From contig NZ_SLXW01000009.1 of the NCBI RefSeq assembly GCF_004341085.1, positions 20,984-84,983 on the forward strand: a stretch of 64,000 bases of DNA, in the 5' to 3' direction. The DNA comes from Sphingomonas sp. PP-CE-1G-424 (GTDB lineage: Bacteria; Pseudomonadota; Alphaproteobacteria; Sphingomonadales; Sphingomonadaceae). The translations under genes were made by a program, and so were the position numbers. Below, piece by piece: positions 34,674-42,619 of the stretch (positions are counted from its first letter, which is position 1; every line of letters starts with the position of its first letter). The notes under the pieces were generated by a model, which saw only the letters and a list, made by a program, of their open reading frames with translations, was not told the origin of the DNA and searched no databases.

Positions 34674-34693
34674 AGGCGGCTACAGCGCCGCCT
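34674..34693 (+). terminator. Hairpin after the metalloprotease gene
   Basis: AGGCGGC (34674-34680) pairs with GCCGCCT (34687-34693) across a 6-base loop, 15 bp after the stop codon. The T-run that follows is weak (TTGATTTC), so intrinsic termination would be partial. Confidence 0.45.
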
Positions 34694-34863
34694 TGATTTC
34701 AAAGGCTGGTGGCGGACGCCAAATTGGAAGCGCACTCTATCCAAATCATTGTAGTAAGCGCGCGGAATAATCGCATGATCAGGCGGACTATCACCGCCAA
34801 ACCGGCTAGCATCGCCGCTGGCGTTTAAAGAATCTAAGGGTTGATCGGCCGATGCCGGACAAT

Positions 34864-35010
34864 TTACTTGATGGCTGAGATCTTCCCATGGGCATCTTTA
34901 ACATCTTGTCGCAAGGCGTCGGTGCTCGGCTCAAGGCGTGCGATGACTTTAGGGTTCTCAGTATAAGATGAACGGGCGGCTGCTTCACGAAGCGGGGAGC
35001 GCCGATACAT
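34864..35010 (-). CDS. Small ORF downstream of lodB-like gene
   Basis: ATG 35010 to TAA 34864 encodes 48 residues (start MYRRSPLREAAARSS, end VKDAHGKISAIK). The frame continues that of the lodB-like gene after its stop, with 30 bp between. It has no recognisable family. Its position at the end of the quinoprotein operon and its charged, helix-prone sequence make a small accessory protein possible, but chance cannot be excluded. Confidence 0.3.
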   Translation of the reverse strand: MYRRSPLREAAARSSYTENPKVIARLEPSTDALRQDVKDAHGKISAIK

Positions 35011-35040
35011 CTCGGGCTCTGGGTCATGCCTCGCTCCGGC

Positions 35041-36168
35041 CTAGTTTCTGGCGCTGGCGTAGCGTCGTCGCCAGAACGGCGCATCGGCCCATCGCTGCTC
35101 AAGCGCGTAGAAATACGCGCGGCTGCGCAGATGGTCGTCGAATTCGGCGCGGGTGGCTTCGGCATAGGCCGGTGCAATGTCTTGATCGTCGGACTGCGCG
35201 CGAGCCAACGCGTCGCCGGCGCGCAAGGCATCGCTGAGCGCCTTGTATAGGCCTTGCGACGACATCGGATCGTAGCTCGCCGCCGCATCGCCGACGGCAA
35301 GCCACCGGCGCCCGCTGGCGCGATCGAGCCGCGCAACCGCCGCTGCGCGTACCATCAGGCTGTCAGGGCGGAAGCGGCACCCAAACAGCCGGCGCGCGAT
35401 GTGTGTCGTGTTTTCTAGCTGCGCGAACCAGCGGTCGCGGTCATCGAGCCGCAGGTCGCGCGCGATGTCGGGATCGGTCGCGAACGCCACGGCGAGCCCG
35501 TCGCCCGGGACGGCGGCAGCGTACCACCAGCCGTCGGGTGCTGCCTCGGCCATGGTCAATTGCGATGTGGAGCGCGCATCGGCCGCGTCGAAAAAGGCGT
35601 AGAAGCACGTCAGTTGATCGAGCGGGAGGCGCTCGGCGCCGAGCCTGCGTGCCACCGCGCCGCGCGCGCCGCTCGCATCGACCAGATAGCGTGCGGAAAG
35701 CCGAGATGGCGGTCGCGCCTTGCGTGCGACGGTCATCACGGCGGGTGCGTCCGCTCTGTGCTCGATCGCCGAAACGCGCCCGCTCAGCAGCACCGCGCCA
35801 TGCGAGCGGGCGAGATCGCGCAAGCTGCGGTCGAATCTCGCCCGGTCGAGATGCCAGCCATGGCCGCGCGGATCGAAGACGAAGTCGTTATAGCCCAGTT
35901 CGGCGCTGCCCCAAGCCGCGCAGCTGCCAAGGCACGGATCGTGGCCGTCTGCAGCGAACACCTCCCACGCGCCCAACGCCTCGAGTAGCAGCCGGCAGTC
36001 GGGCGGCACCGATTCACCGGGGCGCGGCGTATCGTCGATCGGCTCCGGCTCGACAATGCATACGCGCTCGACGCCGTGCCGCAGTAGCGCCAGCGCGGTC
36101 GCGCACCCGGCTGGGCCGCCGCCGACGACGGCGACGTCCCATTCCGCCCCGCCCGACGGGGCGTTCAA
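35041..36168 (-). CDS. LodB-like FAD-dependent maturation flavoprotein
   Basis: A 375-residue flavoprotein. The Rossmann start WDVAVVGGGPAGCATALALLRHG carries GxGxxG; later RYLVDASGARGAVARRLGA and AVGDAAASYDPMSSQGLYKALSDAL complete the PHBH/tryptophan-halogenase-like FAD fold. Members next to LodA-type proteins (LodB, GoxB) are required to form the cysteine tryptophylquinone cofactor of their partner. The length fits LodB (about 370). Start choice is uncertain: TTG 36168 overlaps the partner stop codon and gives the right length; a longer frame from 36309 would lie inside the partner gene. Confidence 0.87.
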   Translation of the reverse strand: MNAPSGGAEWDVAVVGGGPAGCATALALLRHGVERVCIVEPEPIDDTPRPGESVPPDCRLLLEALGAWEVFAADGHDPCLGSCAAWGSAELGYNDFVFDPRGHGWHLDRARFDRSLRDLARSHGAVLLSGRVSAIEHRADAPAVMTVARKARPPSRLSARYLVDASGARGAVARRLGAERLPLDQLTCFYAFFDAADARSTSQLTMAEAAPDGWWYAAAVPGDGLAVAFATDPDIARDLRLDDRDRWFAQLENTTHIARRLFGCRFRPDSLMVRAAAVARLDRASGRRWLAVGDAAASYDPMSSQGLYKALSDALRAGDALARAQSDDQDIAPAYAEATRAEFDDHLRSRAYFYALEQRWADAPFWRRRYASARN

Positions 36169-39100
36169 TGAATCGTGCCCATCCCCACGACCCGGCCTGT
36201 CGCATGGCCCTCGCGCTTCGCCGCCGGAGTGTTGAGCCGCAGCGAAAGGAAGGTCGGCGCCGGCAGCGGGCAGCGAGCGGTTATCCACCGATAGACGACG
36301 TCGCGACAACTGCCGACGTTAGGCGCGCGGGCCGGCAGATCGAAGAACGATCCCATCGGGCCACTCGGTGCAATAAGCTGGCTCAGGAAGCGGCTGTTGC
36401 CAGGTTCGCCGGGCGTGATCAGCTGGTTCAGCGGCGAGGCGAGCGCGGCCATCAGCGCATGCGTGCCCTCTTCGCCGGGAAGCGCGAACCACCAGGCGAC
36501 GGTGTGCGCCATTCCCTGCGCATCGGCGAGCAACGCCCCCTGGTGCCCGGTCGAGCCCTGCTGGACTGGGCGGAGCTGGTCGATCACATCGGCCATGGCG
36601 CGCGCCGGAGGACGTGGCTCCGGAATCGGCGGCGTCGGCTTTGGACGGCCGAGCTGCACGGTATAGGCATCCCAAAGGTCTATCTCATCCTGCGTGAACA
36701 CTCTGAACATCGGGCCGCCCATGAATTCGAGCAATTGCCGGAAGCGACTGTTCGCCCAATCGCCCGGGGTAAGCCAGCTCTGCTGTTCGAGCGCGTCGAG
36801 GAACTCGCTCGGCCGATCGAACCAGTCGTTGATCCTGCAGTCGCCGATCTTATACTCCTGGTGATTGCGGCTGCCGAAATCCGCCTTTCGCTCGATCAGG
36901 GCGATCATCTGCTCGCGCAGAGTCGGCGGCGTGGTGATGAGGTCCTGCAGATCCTGGCCGAAAGTCCCGATGCTGCCGAACGCTACGAACCCGTTCCAGA
37001 TGCGTCGCCAACCCGTCTGCACGGCCTCCTCGCCGCCAGTGCGACGCATTTCGTTGAGGTACAGCCCCACCGCGTCGGCGGCGCGCTGGCCGTGGCCGTT
37101 GACGGCATTGTCGATGCCGATGTGCATTACGTAAAAATGCGGGTCTACGTTGAAATATTCCAGCAGGTCGCGTGTCGGCTTGAGATCGACCACTTCCCAT
37201 TCGAGCTGCAGCGTCATCCCGATCAGCTCGGGATAATAATCTTCGCTGAACTGCGAGATCGCTAGCTGGAAGGCGGGGACGGTAAAGGCGCTGTCGAGAA
37301 AGGTGAGATCGAAAGCAAAATCCTGGCTTTCGATCGGCGCCGGATAATAGCCCACGCTGTGGCACAGGTCGCGATAGATGTTGCAGTGGTTCATTGAGAC
37401 GTCGCCGTCGCCGACCTCGTCCATCCACACCGAGAACAGCAGCGAGCGCACCTCGTCAATCGGACCGGTGCGCCCGATGTTCCGCAGCCATGCCCCATCG
37501 ACCAAGTTAAACGGCGCCATCTGCTTGATGCGGATGACGACATCGGCATGCGTCTTGATGAACTGGTCGGGATCGTAAGGTCGGGCGGTATCCGCGACGT
37601 CGACCAGTTCCTGGTAGATCAATTCCAGCCGGTCCTTGAACGCTTGTTCGGTGTAGGGAAAGAACCGCTGGTCGACCGGCGTTGCGGTCGTGCCGTTCGA
37701 GAAATCCTGCGCCCAATTCAGCCAGTAATCCACGTAGTTGCGAGCATCGCCAAGCACTTGCGGATGATCGTCGACGTTGAGCAACTGGTAGAAGAGTTGG
37801 CGGGGGTCGAGCGTGTCTGCGTCCGTTTCGGTCGCATAATTGGGGAACGGGACGACCGGCGTTAGTCCCGTATCGCGCAACTGGCTCTGCACCTCGAGAT
37901 ACCAGTCCGCTGGCATGTCGATGCCGCTGTTATCAACCGCGGGCGCCTGGACGACAACGCCCAGCCGATGCCAGTTATCGAGAATGTCCTCGCGATCCTG
38001 ATAGCGGCCCCAATTCTCGGGCTTGCCCGAGTCGGTTCCTTGGCCGCGCATCGACCAGCGCTGAGTCCCGAGGATCGGTTGCTTGATCGGATTGCCCGCG
38101 CCGTCGGTCGTGTCGAGCAGCGAGACGTCGGTCGCGGCATAGACCGCTACCGGACGTTGCGCTGGCCACGACCAGAACACCTTGCGGTTACCCGCCGGAT
38201 TGGGCGAGGGCGGGTGCGTCGCGCACGAATTATAGTCCGTGTGCCACGGCAAGGCGAGGAACTTGGTCAGGTCGCCCGGTTCCAGCCCGTTCGCTTCGGC
38301 ATGCCGCGGCACATAGCCGCAGCCAAGCACCGGGGTATCCGCGGGGAGCGCCGCATAGTCGAGCAGCGTGCGATGGATGCGGAAGGGGCCATAGCCTGAG
38401 GTCTGCCAAGGCTGAACGTACAACGCGGACTCGCGCATGGTGAAGGTCAGGTCGATGCCGGGGCTGAAGCGCCCGCCCAGGCAGTTCACCAGCGTCGCCT
38501 TGTCGAGATATTCGCCCGGCCCGAGCGCGGGCCCCGGACCGGGATGGAAGCCCTGGCTACCCTTGTCCCATTGCGTGAGCATAAAATACTGCGTCTTGCG
38601 CAGTGTCAGGAAGCTTTCGTTGGCATCCCCCAGCACGAGCGGCATCAGCGCGGTATTGTCCTGGTCTCCGTCGGTGAAGGGGTTTCGGAAGGTCGCCACC
38701 AACCCGGATATCTCGGTCGAGCCGGGATCGTCGATCGCGGTGATGGCGCCGACGCGCGCGTGGGCCGAGGCTCCGGCGTTGCTCAGATTGGCGATCCACT
38801 GCTGCAGCGCCACGCTGCGAAAGATCGGCTGCAGGTCGTCGTCGAAACTGGGCCTGAAATCGGGCTTGTAGTCGCCATCGGCATAGAGCGCCGGCGCGAG
38901 ATCGAGGTTGCGTACCCAGCAGTCGTAGATGTCGTCCCACAGCGACACGATGTTGAGGATCTGCGGCGCTACCGATGGATCGGTAGTCGCGACCCAGGCG
39001 TGCTGCGCTTCCACATGACTGCCGTCCTCGAACACGATCGTCGCGGTGACCGGGCCGTCGGACGTGTCGTCGAACCACTGGTCGTTGTTGACATCGTCGT

Positions 39101-39938
39101 CTAGCGGCGCCGCACCGTTTATCTTCCAGCCAACCGCGCGACCATAGCCGGCGAGTACGAGCAAGCGCCCCTTCTCGTCCGTCTGCAGTTCGCCGAGCGT
39201 GTCGATCGGGCCGGCCGGGGCGTCGAGGTCCATGTCCTTGAACGAATCGCGCGGAAAGGATTTGGGATAGGCGGCGAGCGAGACAATCTCGCCGGTGCGC
39301 GGGTCGCAATAGCTCGCGGTCGTCGCACGATCGAACCGCACCTCGGGCGTGTTCGCGCCGGAGATCGCGCGCGGCCCGGGATCGATCGTCAGCCGCCGCA
39401 CGCGGTCGGGCTGGTTGAGCGTGTCGATCCGCTTGTCGATTGGCGGCTGGCCGCTTCCCGTGTTTGCGAAATCCGGGTTGCGGATCGTCGGCAGCAAGCC
39501 GTTTTCGAACCCGCCGATCCCGGGCACGTTGTCGACGCCAGGGCTCTTGAGCGGATCCTCGACCAGAATGAACGTATTCGCCTTCTTGTTGGCGACATGG
39601 ACGGTCCAGACGATGTCGCTAACCGTCTTGCCGCCGACGGTCGCGCCGATCGCGATTTCAGTGCCGTCACCGCGCGGCCAGGCTTCGCCCAACCCTGCAT
39701 CGTCGTACTGAAAGATGCGGAAGCGCGCGGCGTGGCGCTTGAGCGCGCCGGATGTGTCGCGCAGGTCGCTCGCACTAACGACGTCACGCTCGGTCCCGGC
39801 GCGGATCGGCAGGCCGCCCATCAGCGTCGGATCCGCGGAATCGGTGCGGCCCGCCATGCTCTCGGGCGCAATGACATGCTCGCGGCTGTTGCCGACACGC
39901 GCGATCCCGATGGCGGGATGAATCCGGAACAGGTCCAT
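36165..39938 (-). CDS. LodA/GoxA-type quinoprotein oxidase fused to diiron oxygenase-like domain
   Basis: A 1257-residue protein, far longer than LodA (about 726). Residues 1-690 are LodA/GoxA-like: FRIHPAIGIARVGNS, GGFENGLLPTIRNPDF, LQTDEKGRLLVLAGYG, WDDIYDCWV, NCLGGRFSPGID and LPWHTDYNSC. Cys486 and Trp565 are the best candidates for the cysteine tryptophylquinone pair. Residues about 780-1080 look like a heme-oxygenase-like diiron (HDO, iron-containing redox enzyme) domain, with conserved WMDEVGDGD, GMTLQLEWE and DPHFYVMHIGIDNAVNGHG (Glu841, Glu913, His934/939, Asp943, His949 as candidate ligands). Residues 1090-1257 are an unassigned tail after a Pro-rich linker. ATG 39938 follows AGGGGAAG. 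LodA enzymes oxidatively deaminate amino acids, giving H2O2. The substrate here is unknown. Confidence 0.85.
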   Translation of the reverse strand: MDLFRIHPAIGIARVGNSREHVIAPESMAGRTDSADPTLMGGLPIRAGTERDVVSASDLRDTSGALKRHAARFRIFQYDDAGLGEAWPRGDGTEIAIGATVGGKTVSDIVWTVHVANKKANTFILVEDPLKSPGVDNVPGIGGFENGLLPTIRNPDFANTGSGQPPIDKRIDTLNQPDRVRRLTIDPGPRAISGANTPEVRFDRATTASYCDPRTGEIVSLAAYPKSFPRDSFKDMDLDAPAGPIDTLGELQTDEKGRLLVLAGYGRAVGWKINGAAPLDDDVNNDQWFDDTSDGPVTATIVFEDGSHVEAQHAWVATTDPSVAPQILNIVSLWDDIYDCWVRNLDLAPALYADGDYKPDFRPSFDDDLQPIFRSVALQQWIANLSNAGASAHARVGAITAIDDPGSTEISGLVATFRNPFTDGDQDNTALMPLVLGDANESFLTLRKTQYFMLTQWDKGSQGFHPGPGPALGPGEYLDKATLVNCLGGRFSPGIDLTFTMRESALYVQPWQTSGYGPFRIHRTLLDYAALPADTPVLGCGYVPRHAEANGLEPGDLTKFLALPWHTDYNSCATHPPSPNPAGNRKVFWSWPAQRPVAVYAATDVSLLDTTDGAGNPIKQPILGTQRWSMRGQGTDSGKPENWGRYQDREDILDNWHRLGVVVQAPAVDNSGIDMPADWYLEVQSQLRDTGLTPVVPFPNYATETDADTLDPRQLFYQLLNVDDHPQVLGDARNYVDYWLNWAQDFSNGTTATPVDQRFFPYTEQAFKDRLELIYQELVDVADTARPYDPDQFIKTHADVVIRIKQMAPFNLVDGAWLRNIGRTGPIDEVRSLLFSVWMDEVGDGDVSMNHCNIYRDLCHSVGYYPAPIESQDFAFDLTFLDSAFTVPAFQLAISQFSEDYYPELIGMTLQLEWEVVDLKPTRDLLEYFNVDPHFYVMHIGIDNAVNGHGQRAADAVGLYLNEMRRTGGEEAVQTGWRRIWNGFVAFGSIGTFGQDLQDLITTPPTLREQMIALIERKADFGSRNHQEYKIGDCRINDWFDRPSEFLDALEQQSWLTPGDWANSRFRQLLEFMGGPMFRVFTQDEIDLWDAYTVQLGRPKPTPPIPEPRPPARAMADVIDQLRPVQQGSTGHQGALLADAQGMAHTVAWWFALPGEEGTHALMAALASPLNQLITPGEPGNSRFLSQLIAPSGPMGSFFDLPARAPNVGSCRDVVYRWITARCPLPAPTFLSLRLNTPAAKREGHATGRVVGMGTIH

Positions 39939-40013
39939 TCTGCTTCCCCTCTTGGTGTCCCGGCCGGGATCGATGCCCGCCAGCCGTTGCCGAGCAATCC
40001 GTCTGGCCATCGA

Positions 40014-40415
40014 TCAGCTCGGTGCCGAGGCGGCGTGATACGTGGTTAGTTCGATTTGAATGTTGTCTGGGTCGCGGAAGAACACCGAATAGGCGATCCC
40101 GGTATCTTCGGGCCCGTCGAACGGTATCCCGGACAGTCGCAACGCATCCTGTGCGGCGGCGAATTTGTCGCCGTCCACCAGAAAAGCGACATGTTTGACA
40201 ACGAAGACGGTCTCAAGGTCCGGCGGCGACTTGGCATCGGGACGGTAAAACAGCCCGAGCTTTACGTTACCACGGCCCACCATCCACGTCGTTGTCCAGG
40301 TATGCAATATGGTAAACCCGAACACGTGCTCGTAAAATGCAGCGGATTTTTGAAGATCGCTAACGTTTATTGCTACGTGGTCGATTCCTACCAGTTCCAC
40401 TGCCATCCCCGCCAT
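40014..40415 (-). CDS. VOC family protein heading the quinoprotein operon
   Basis: A 133-residue VOC protein (ELVGIDHVAINVSDLQKSAAFYEHVFGF ... VKHVAFLVDGDKF ... YSVFFRDPDNIQIELTTYH). His in GIDHVAI, His in VKHVAF and Glu in IQIELT are placed to bind a metal, as in glyoxalase/fosfomycin-resistance-type VOC enzymes. It is read in the same direction as the LodA-like fusion, whose start lies 75 bp downstream, so it probably belongs to that operon. ATG 40415 or 40406 may be used. Confidence 0.88.
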   Translation of the reverse strand: MAGMAVELVGIDHVAINVSDLQKSAAFYEHVFGFTILHTWTTTWMVGRGNVKLGLFYRPDAKSPPDLETVFVVKHVAFLVDGDKFAAAQDALRLSGIPFDGPEDTGIAYSVFFRDPDNIQIELTTYHAASAPS

Positions 40416-40930
40416 ATTTTAGTACTCTTGAAGTCCGGTCGCGCAAAGGAGCTGCTGCCATCTAAGAGTCTGAGCCAACCGGTCCCGTGTAAGCATTGTG
40501 TGTACCTAACCACAAAAGTAATCAAGAGCTGGAACGCAATGCATCATCCAAAAAAGGGTATCGGTCCAAAACGGACTATTATCCGTTTAGACCTAATTAG
40601 TCCGCGCCCTTCTGTTTGCCAAAGCGATAAAAATTAGGTTTGATAGAGTTATGACATTTGGCTCAAGAATCCATCTACTCTCCATTGAGTAACGTCCTCA
40701 CTCCTCTAATTTGGTGACGATCAGGAGCAGGTAGCCGGAAGTCAAAGGGGGCAATTCGCGGAGATGAACGAACGGCTGAAGTTGGGAAGCGAAAAAGGGC
40801 GACTGGATGTCTGCAAGTGGGTCCTCATACCGGTCGGCAAGTGCGGGACTGAGCAGCGGGATCAACGCAGAGACCAGCGTCCCTGACATGCCCATGTTGA
40901 TCGTAGCGTCGCCAATTGTCGTATCCGCGG
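40416..40930. repeat. Intergenic region with repeat B (copy 2)
   Basis: A 515-bp gap. Apart from the palindrome reported separately, it carries a diverged copy of repeat B at about 40733-40824 (GAGATGAACGAACGGCTGAAGTTGGGAAGCGA...). The stretch 40430-40700 is AT-richer than the surroundings. I see no convincing gene; a 65-residue frame on the minus strand is mostly repeat translation. Confidence 0.6.
40563..40593 (-). promoter_or_regulatory. 31-bp operator-like palindrome upstream of the VOC-LodA operon
   Basis: GGTC-N2-AAACGGA-N6-TCCGTTT-N-GACC: inner arms AAACGGA (40569-40575) and TCCGTTT (40582-40588) are perfect, with outer GGTC/GACC arms adding symmetry. It lies about 150 bp upstream of the VOC start in a low-GC region with no other gene, the right place for a dimeric repressor or activator site. 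Confidence 0.5.
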
Positions 40931-41932
40931 TTATGCGGCGACCACCAGCTTGACCAGCGTCCCGGGCTTCAGCGGCTCGTCACCCGAAAGGCCATTGATG
41001 ACAATAAAGCGTTCGCGCTTGCTGTCGGCTACTGCCATGCGCTGGCTCAACGAATCGATCGTGTCCCTTCCGCCAACAGTTACGATCCGGATGACCTTGC
41101 GACCATCCTTGCCGTCGGCATAAGGCAGGCCATCGAGCATGCGGAGGAACGCCGTATCCTGGGTGGTTGCCAGTTCTGGCTTGCCAGTGGCCTTCGCCAG
41201 TGCCTCGGCACGCTGCACACGATCGGCTCCATTTGGATGCGTCGATGCCCATGTCGGCGCAGACCGTCCGGTGCCGCTGGCCTCGGCCGTCAGCCCGGTC
41301 GATTCATCGAGGGCCGCCAGGACGTCGGCCGAGGCATAGGGCGAGTAGCCTGCAGCGGTAATGTAGCGGACGCCAAGCGCATCGGCCTGATATTCCTGAT
41401 CTCGTCCGTATTTTAGAGTATACAGCTGCGCGCCCGTGCCGGCGATCCGGGTCGCGAGATCGCTTTTCGTAGCTAGGCTGACGCCACGAGCAAGCAGGCC
41501 ACCGATCGTCGCACGGGTATTGCGCGAGGCGGCGTGGCGGGCGGCGACATGGCCTACCTCATGGCCCATCACGGAGGCGAGTTCTGCCTCCGAAATCATC
41601 AGTGCGAGCAGCTGACGGGTGGCGTAGATGTACCCGCCCGGGATGGCAAAGGCGTTCTCGACCGGAGAGTCTAGCAGGGTAACGGTAAAGTCGCTGCCCG
41701 CATTCGACAGGCCAGACTGGACCGCCACACGCTTGCCGACGCGTTCGACAAATGGCGCCTGCGGCCCCTTATACGCACCGCCGAACTGCGCGAGCAGTTG
41801 CGGATGAGCCTGACTGCCCTGCGCCTTGTCGGTCGCCGAAATCGAGCGAACCGTGTTCTGGGCGGTAACAGGGGCAAGGGGTGCGAGCAGGAGTGCGCTG
41901 GCTAGCAGTACGGCAATGTGACGGCGGATCAT
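40931..41932 (-). CDS. M48-family metallopeptidase, short form
   Basis: A 333-residue secreted or periplasmic zinc peptidase: a signal peptide (to about 25, PVTAQ), then ISEAELASVMGHEVGHVAARH with zinc motif HEVGH at 124-128 and the third ligand in DQEYQADALGVRY. A C-terminal LysM-like segment ends the chain (VTVGGRDTIDSLSQRMA...FIVINGLSGDEPLKPGTLVKLV). Related M48 proteins in this group are usually about 450-490 residues, with an extra domain between GLPYAD and the LysM-like part; that domain seems to be missing here. It may act like BepA/YfgC in outer-membrane protein quality control. Confidence 0.88.
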   Translation of the reverse strand: MIRRHIAVLLASALLLAPLAPVTAQNTVRSISATDKAQGSQAHPQLLAQFGGAYKGPQAPFVERVGKRVAVQSGLSNAGSDFTVTLLDSPVENAFAIPGGYIYATRQLLALMISEAELASVMGHEVGHVAARHAASRNTRATIGGLLARGVSLATKSDLATRIAGTGAQLYTLKYGRDQEYQADALGVRYITAAGYSPYASADVLAALDESTGLTAEASGTGRSAPTWASTHPNGADRVQRAEALAKATGKPELATTQDTAFLRMLDGLPYADGKDGRKVIRIVTVGGRDTIDSLSQRMAVADSKRERFIVINGLSGDEPLKPGTLVKLVVAA

Positions 41933-42295
41933 GAAGCTCTCCCGGTAACGACGGTATAAAGCGACCCGTACACCATTGTTCCGGATAAGAATCGATACCG
42001 CTCTGCACTGATCTACCGAGCGTTTCGCTAGCTACTTGCACCGGCGCTCCAAAGACTGCCGCCTGCCATTCCATCGGCGCCGAGATCCACCGCTCCAGAT
42101 GACTTCGTCGAACCAAATGCAGCAGCTGGTAAGCGGGGCACTATAGCGGTGATTTCTGAACGAAGGTCCGAGGTTGGGTCTGGCCGGAAGCCGGAGAATG
42201 GGGCGTGTTCCGCACAAAAACGGACGTTCAGCTCGCTCCAGAGCTTGCCCGGAAGCGGCCCTTGGTTCAGCCGCTATGACGATAAGCATCAATGC
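41933..42295. other. Spacer with a diverged repeat fragment
   Basis: A 363-bp gap between the M48 gene and the putative immunity gene. Around 42160-42235 there is a weak match to repeat B (GGTCCGAGGTTGGG ... ACGGACGTTC). No gene is evident. Confidence 0.4.
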
Positions 42296-42619
42296 TTAGT
42301 ATGGAATCCCGAGATCACGCCGAGGGCTTTTTGCTGCTTGAATCGCCTTTGCACTCATCGCACGAGCTTGCGACGTGATTGCCGGATCGTCCTCCCCTCG
42401 CTCTCGATCAGAGACTCCCTTGTTCACTGTCGTTAGCAGGTTTGCTCCACAAAGCGCCTCCTGCGCGTTGCCGACTAAGGCTCCGTTTCGCATTATTTCT
42501 CGGTAGCGGGCGATGGTATCGGCGCTTTCTGGATCGTTATTCGACACCGCAGGCAGGACTTCCCCCGCTAACAAGTCCACTTCATGGATCAGGTTCAATG
42601 AACTCTCAGTGATCGTCAT
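42296..42619 (-). CDS. Putative immunity protein for the PAAR toxin
   Basis: A 107-residue cytoplasmic protein (MTITESSLNLIHEVDLLAGEVLPAVS...), mostly helical, no known family. Its ATG 42619 overlaps the toxin stop (ATGA) and has GGAG 6 bp upstream, a toxin-immunity style coupling. The small size, lack of signal peptide and position right after a PAAR effector all suggest immunity. Function is inferred from context alone. Confidence 0.6.
   Translation of the reverse strand: MTITESSLNLIHEVDLLAGEVLPAVSNNDPESADTIARYREIMRNGALVGNAQEALCGANLLTTVNKGVSDRERGEDDPAITSQARAMSAKAIQAAKSPRRDLGIPY

Noticed and set aside
35403..37265. Plus-strand frame of 620 codons across the lodB/fusion genes
   Set aside because: Arg-rich mirror frame; the minus strand has clear domains, correct starts and coupled genes.
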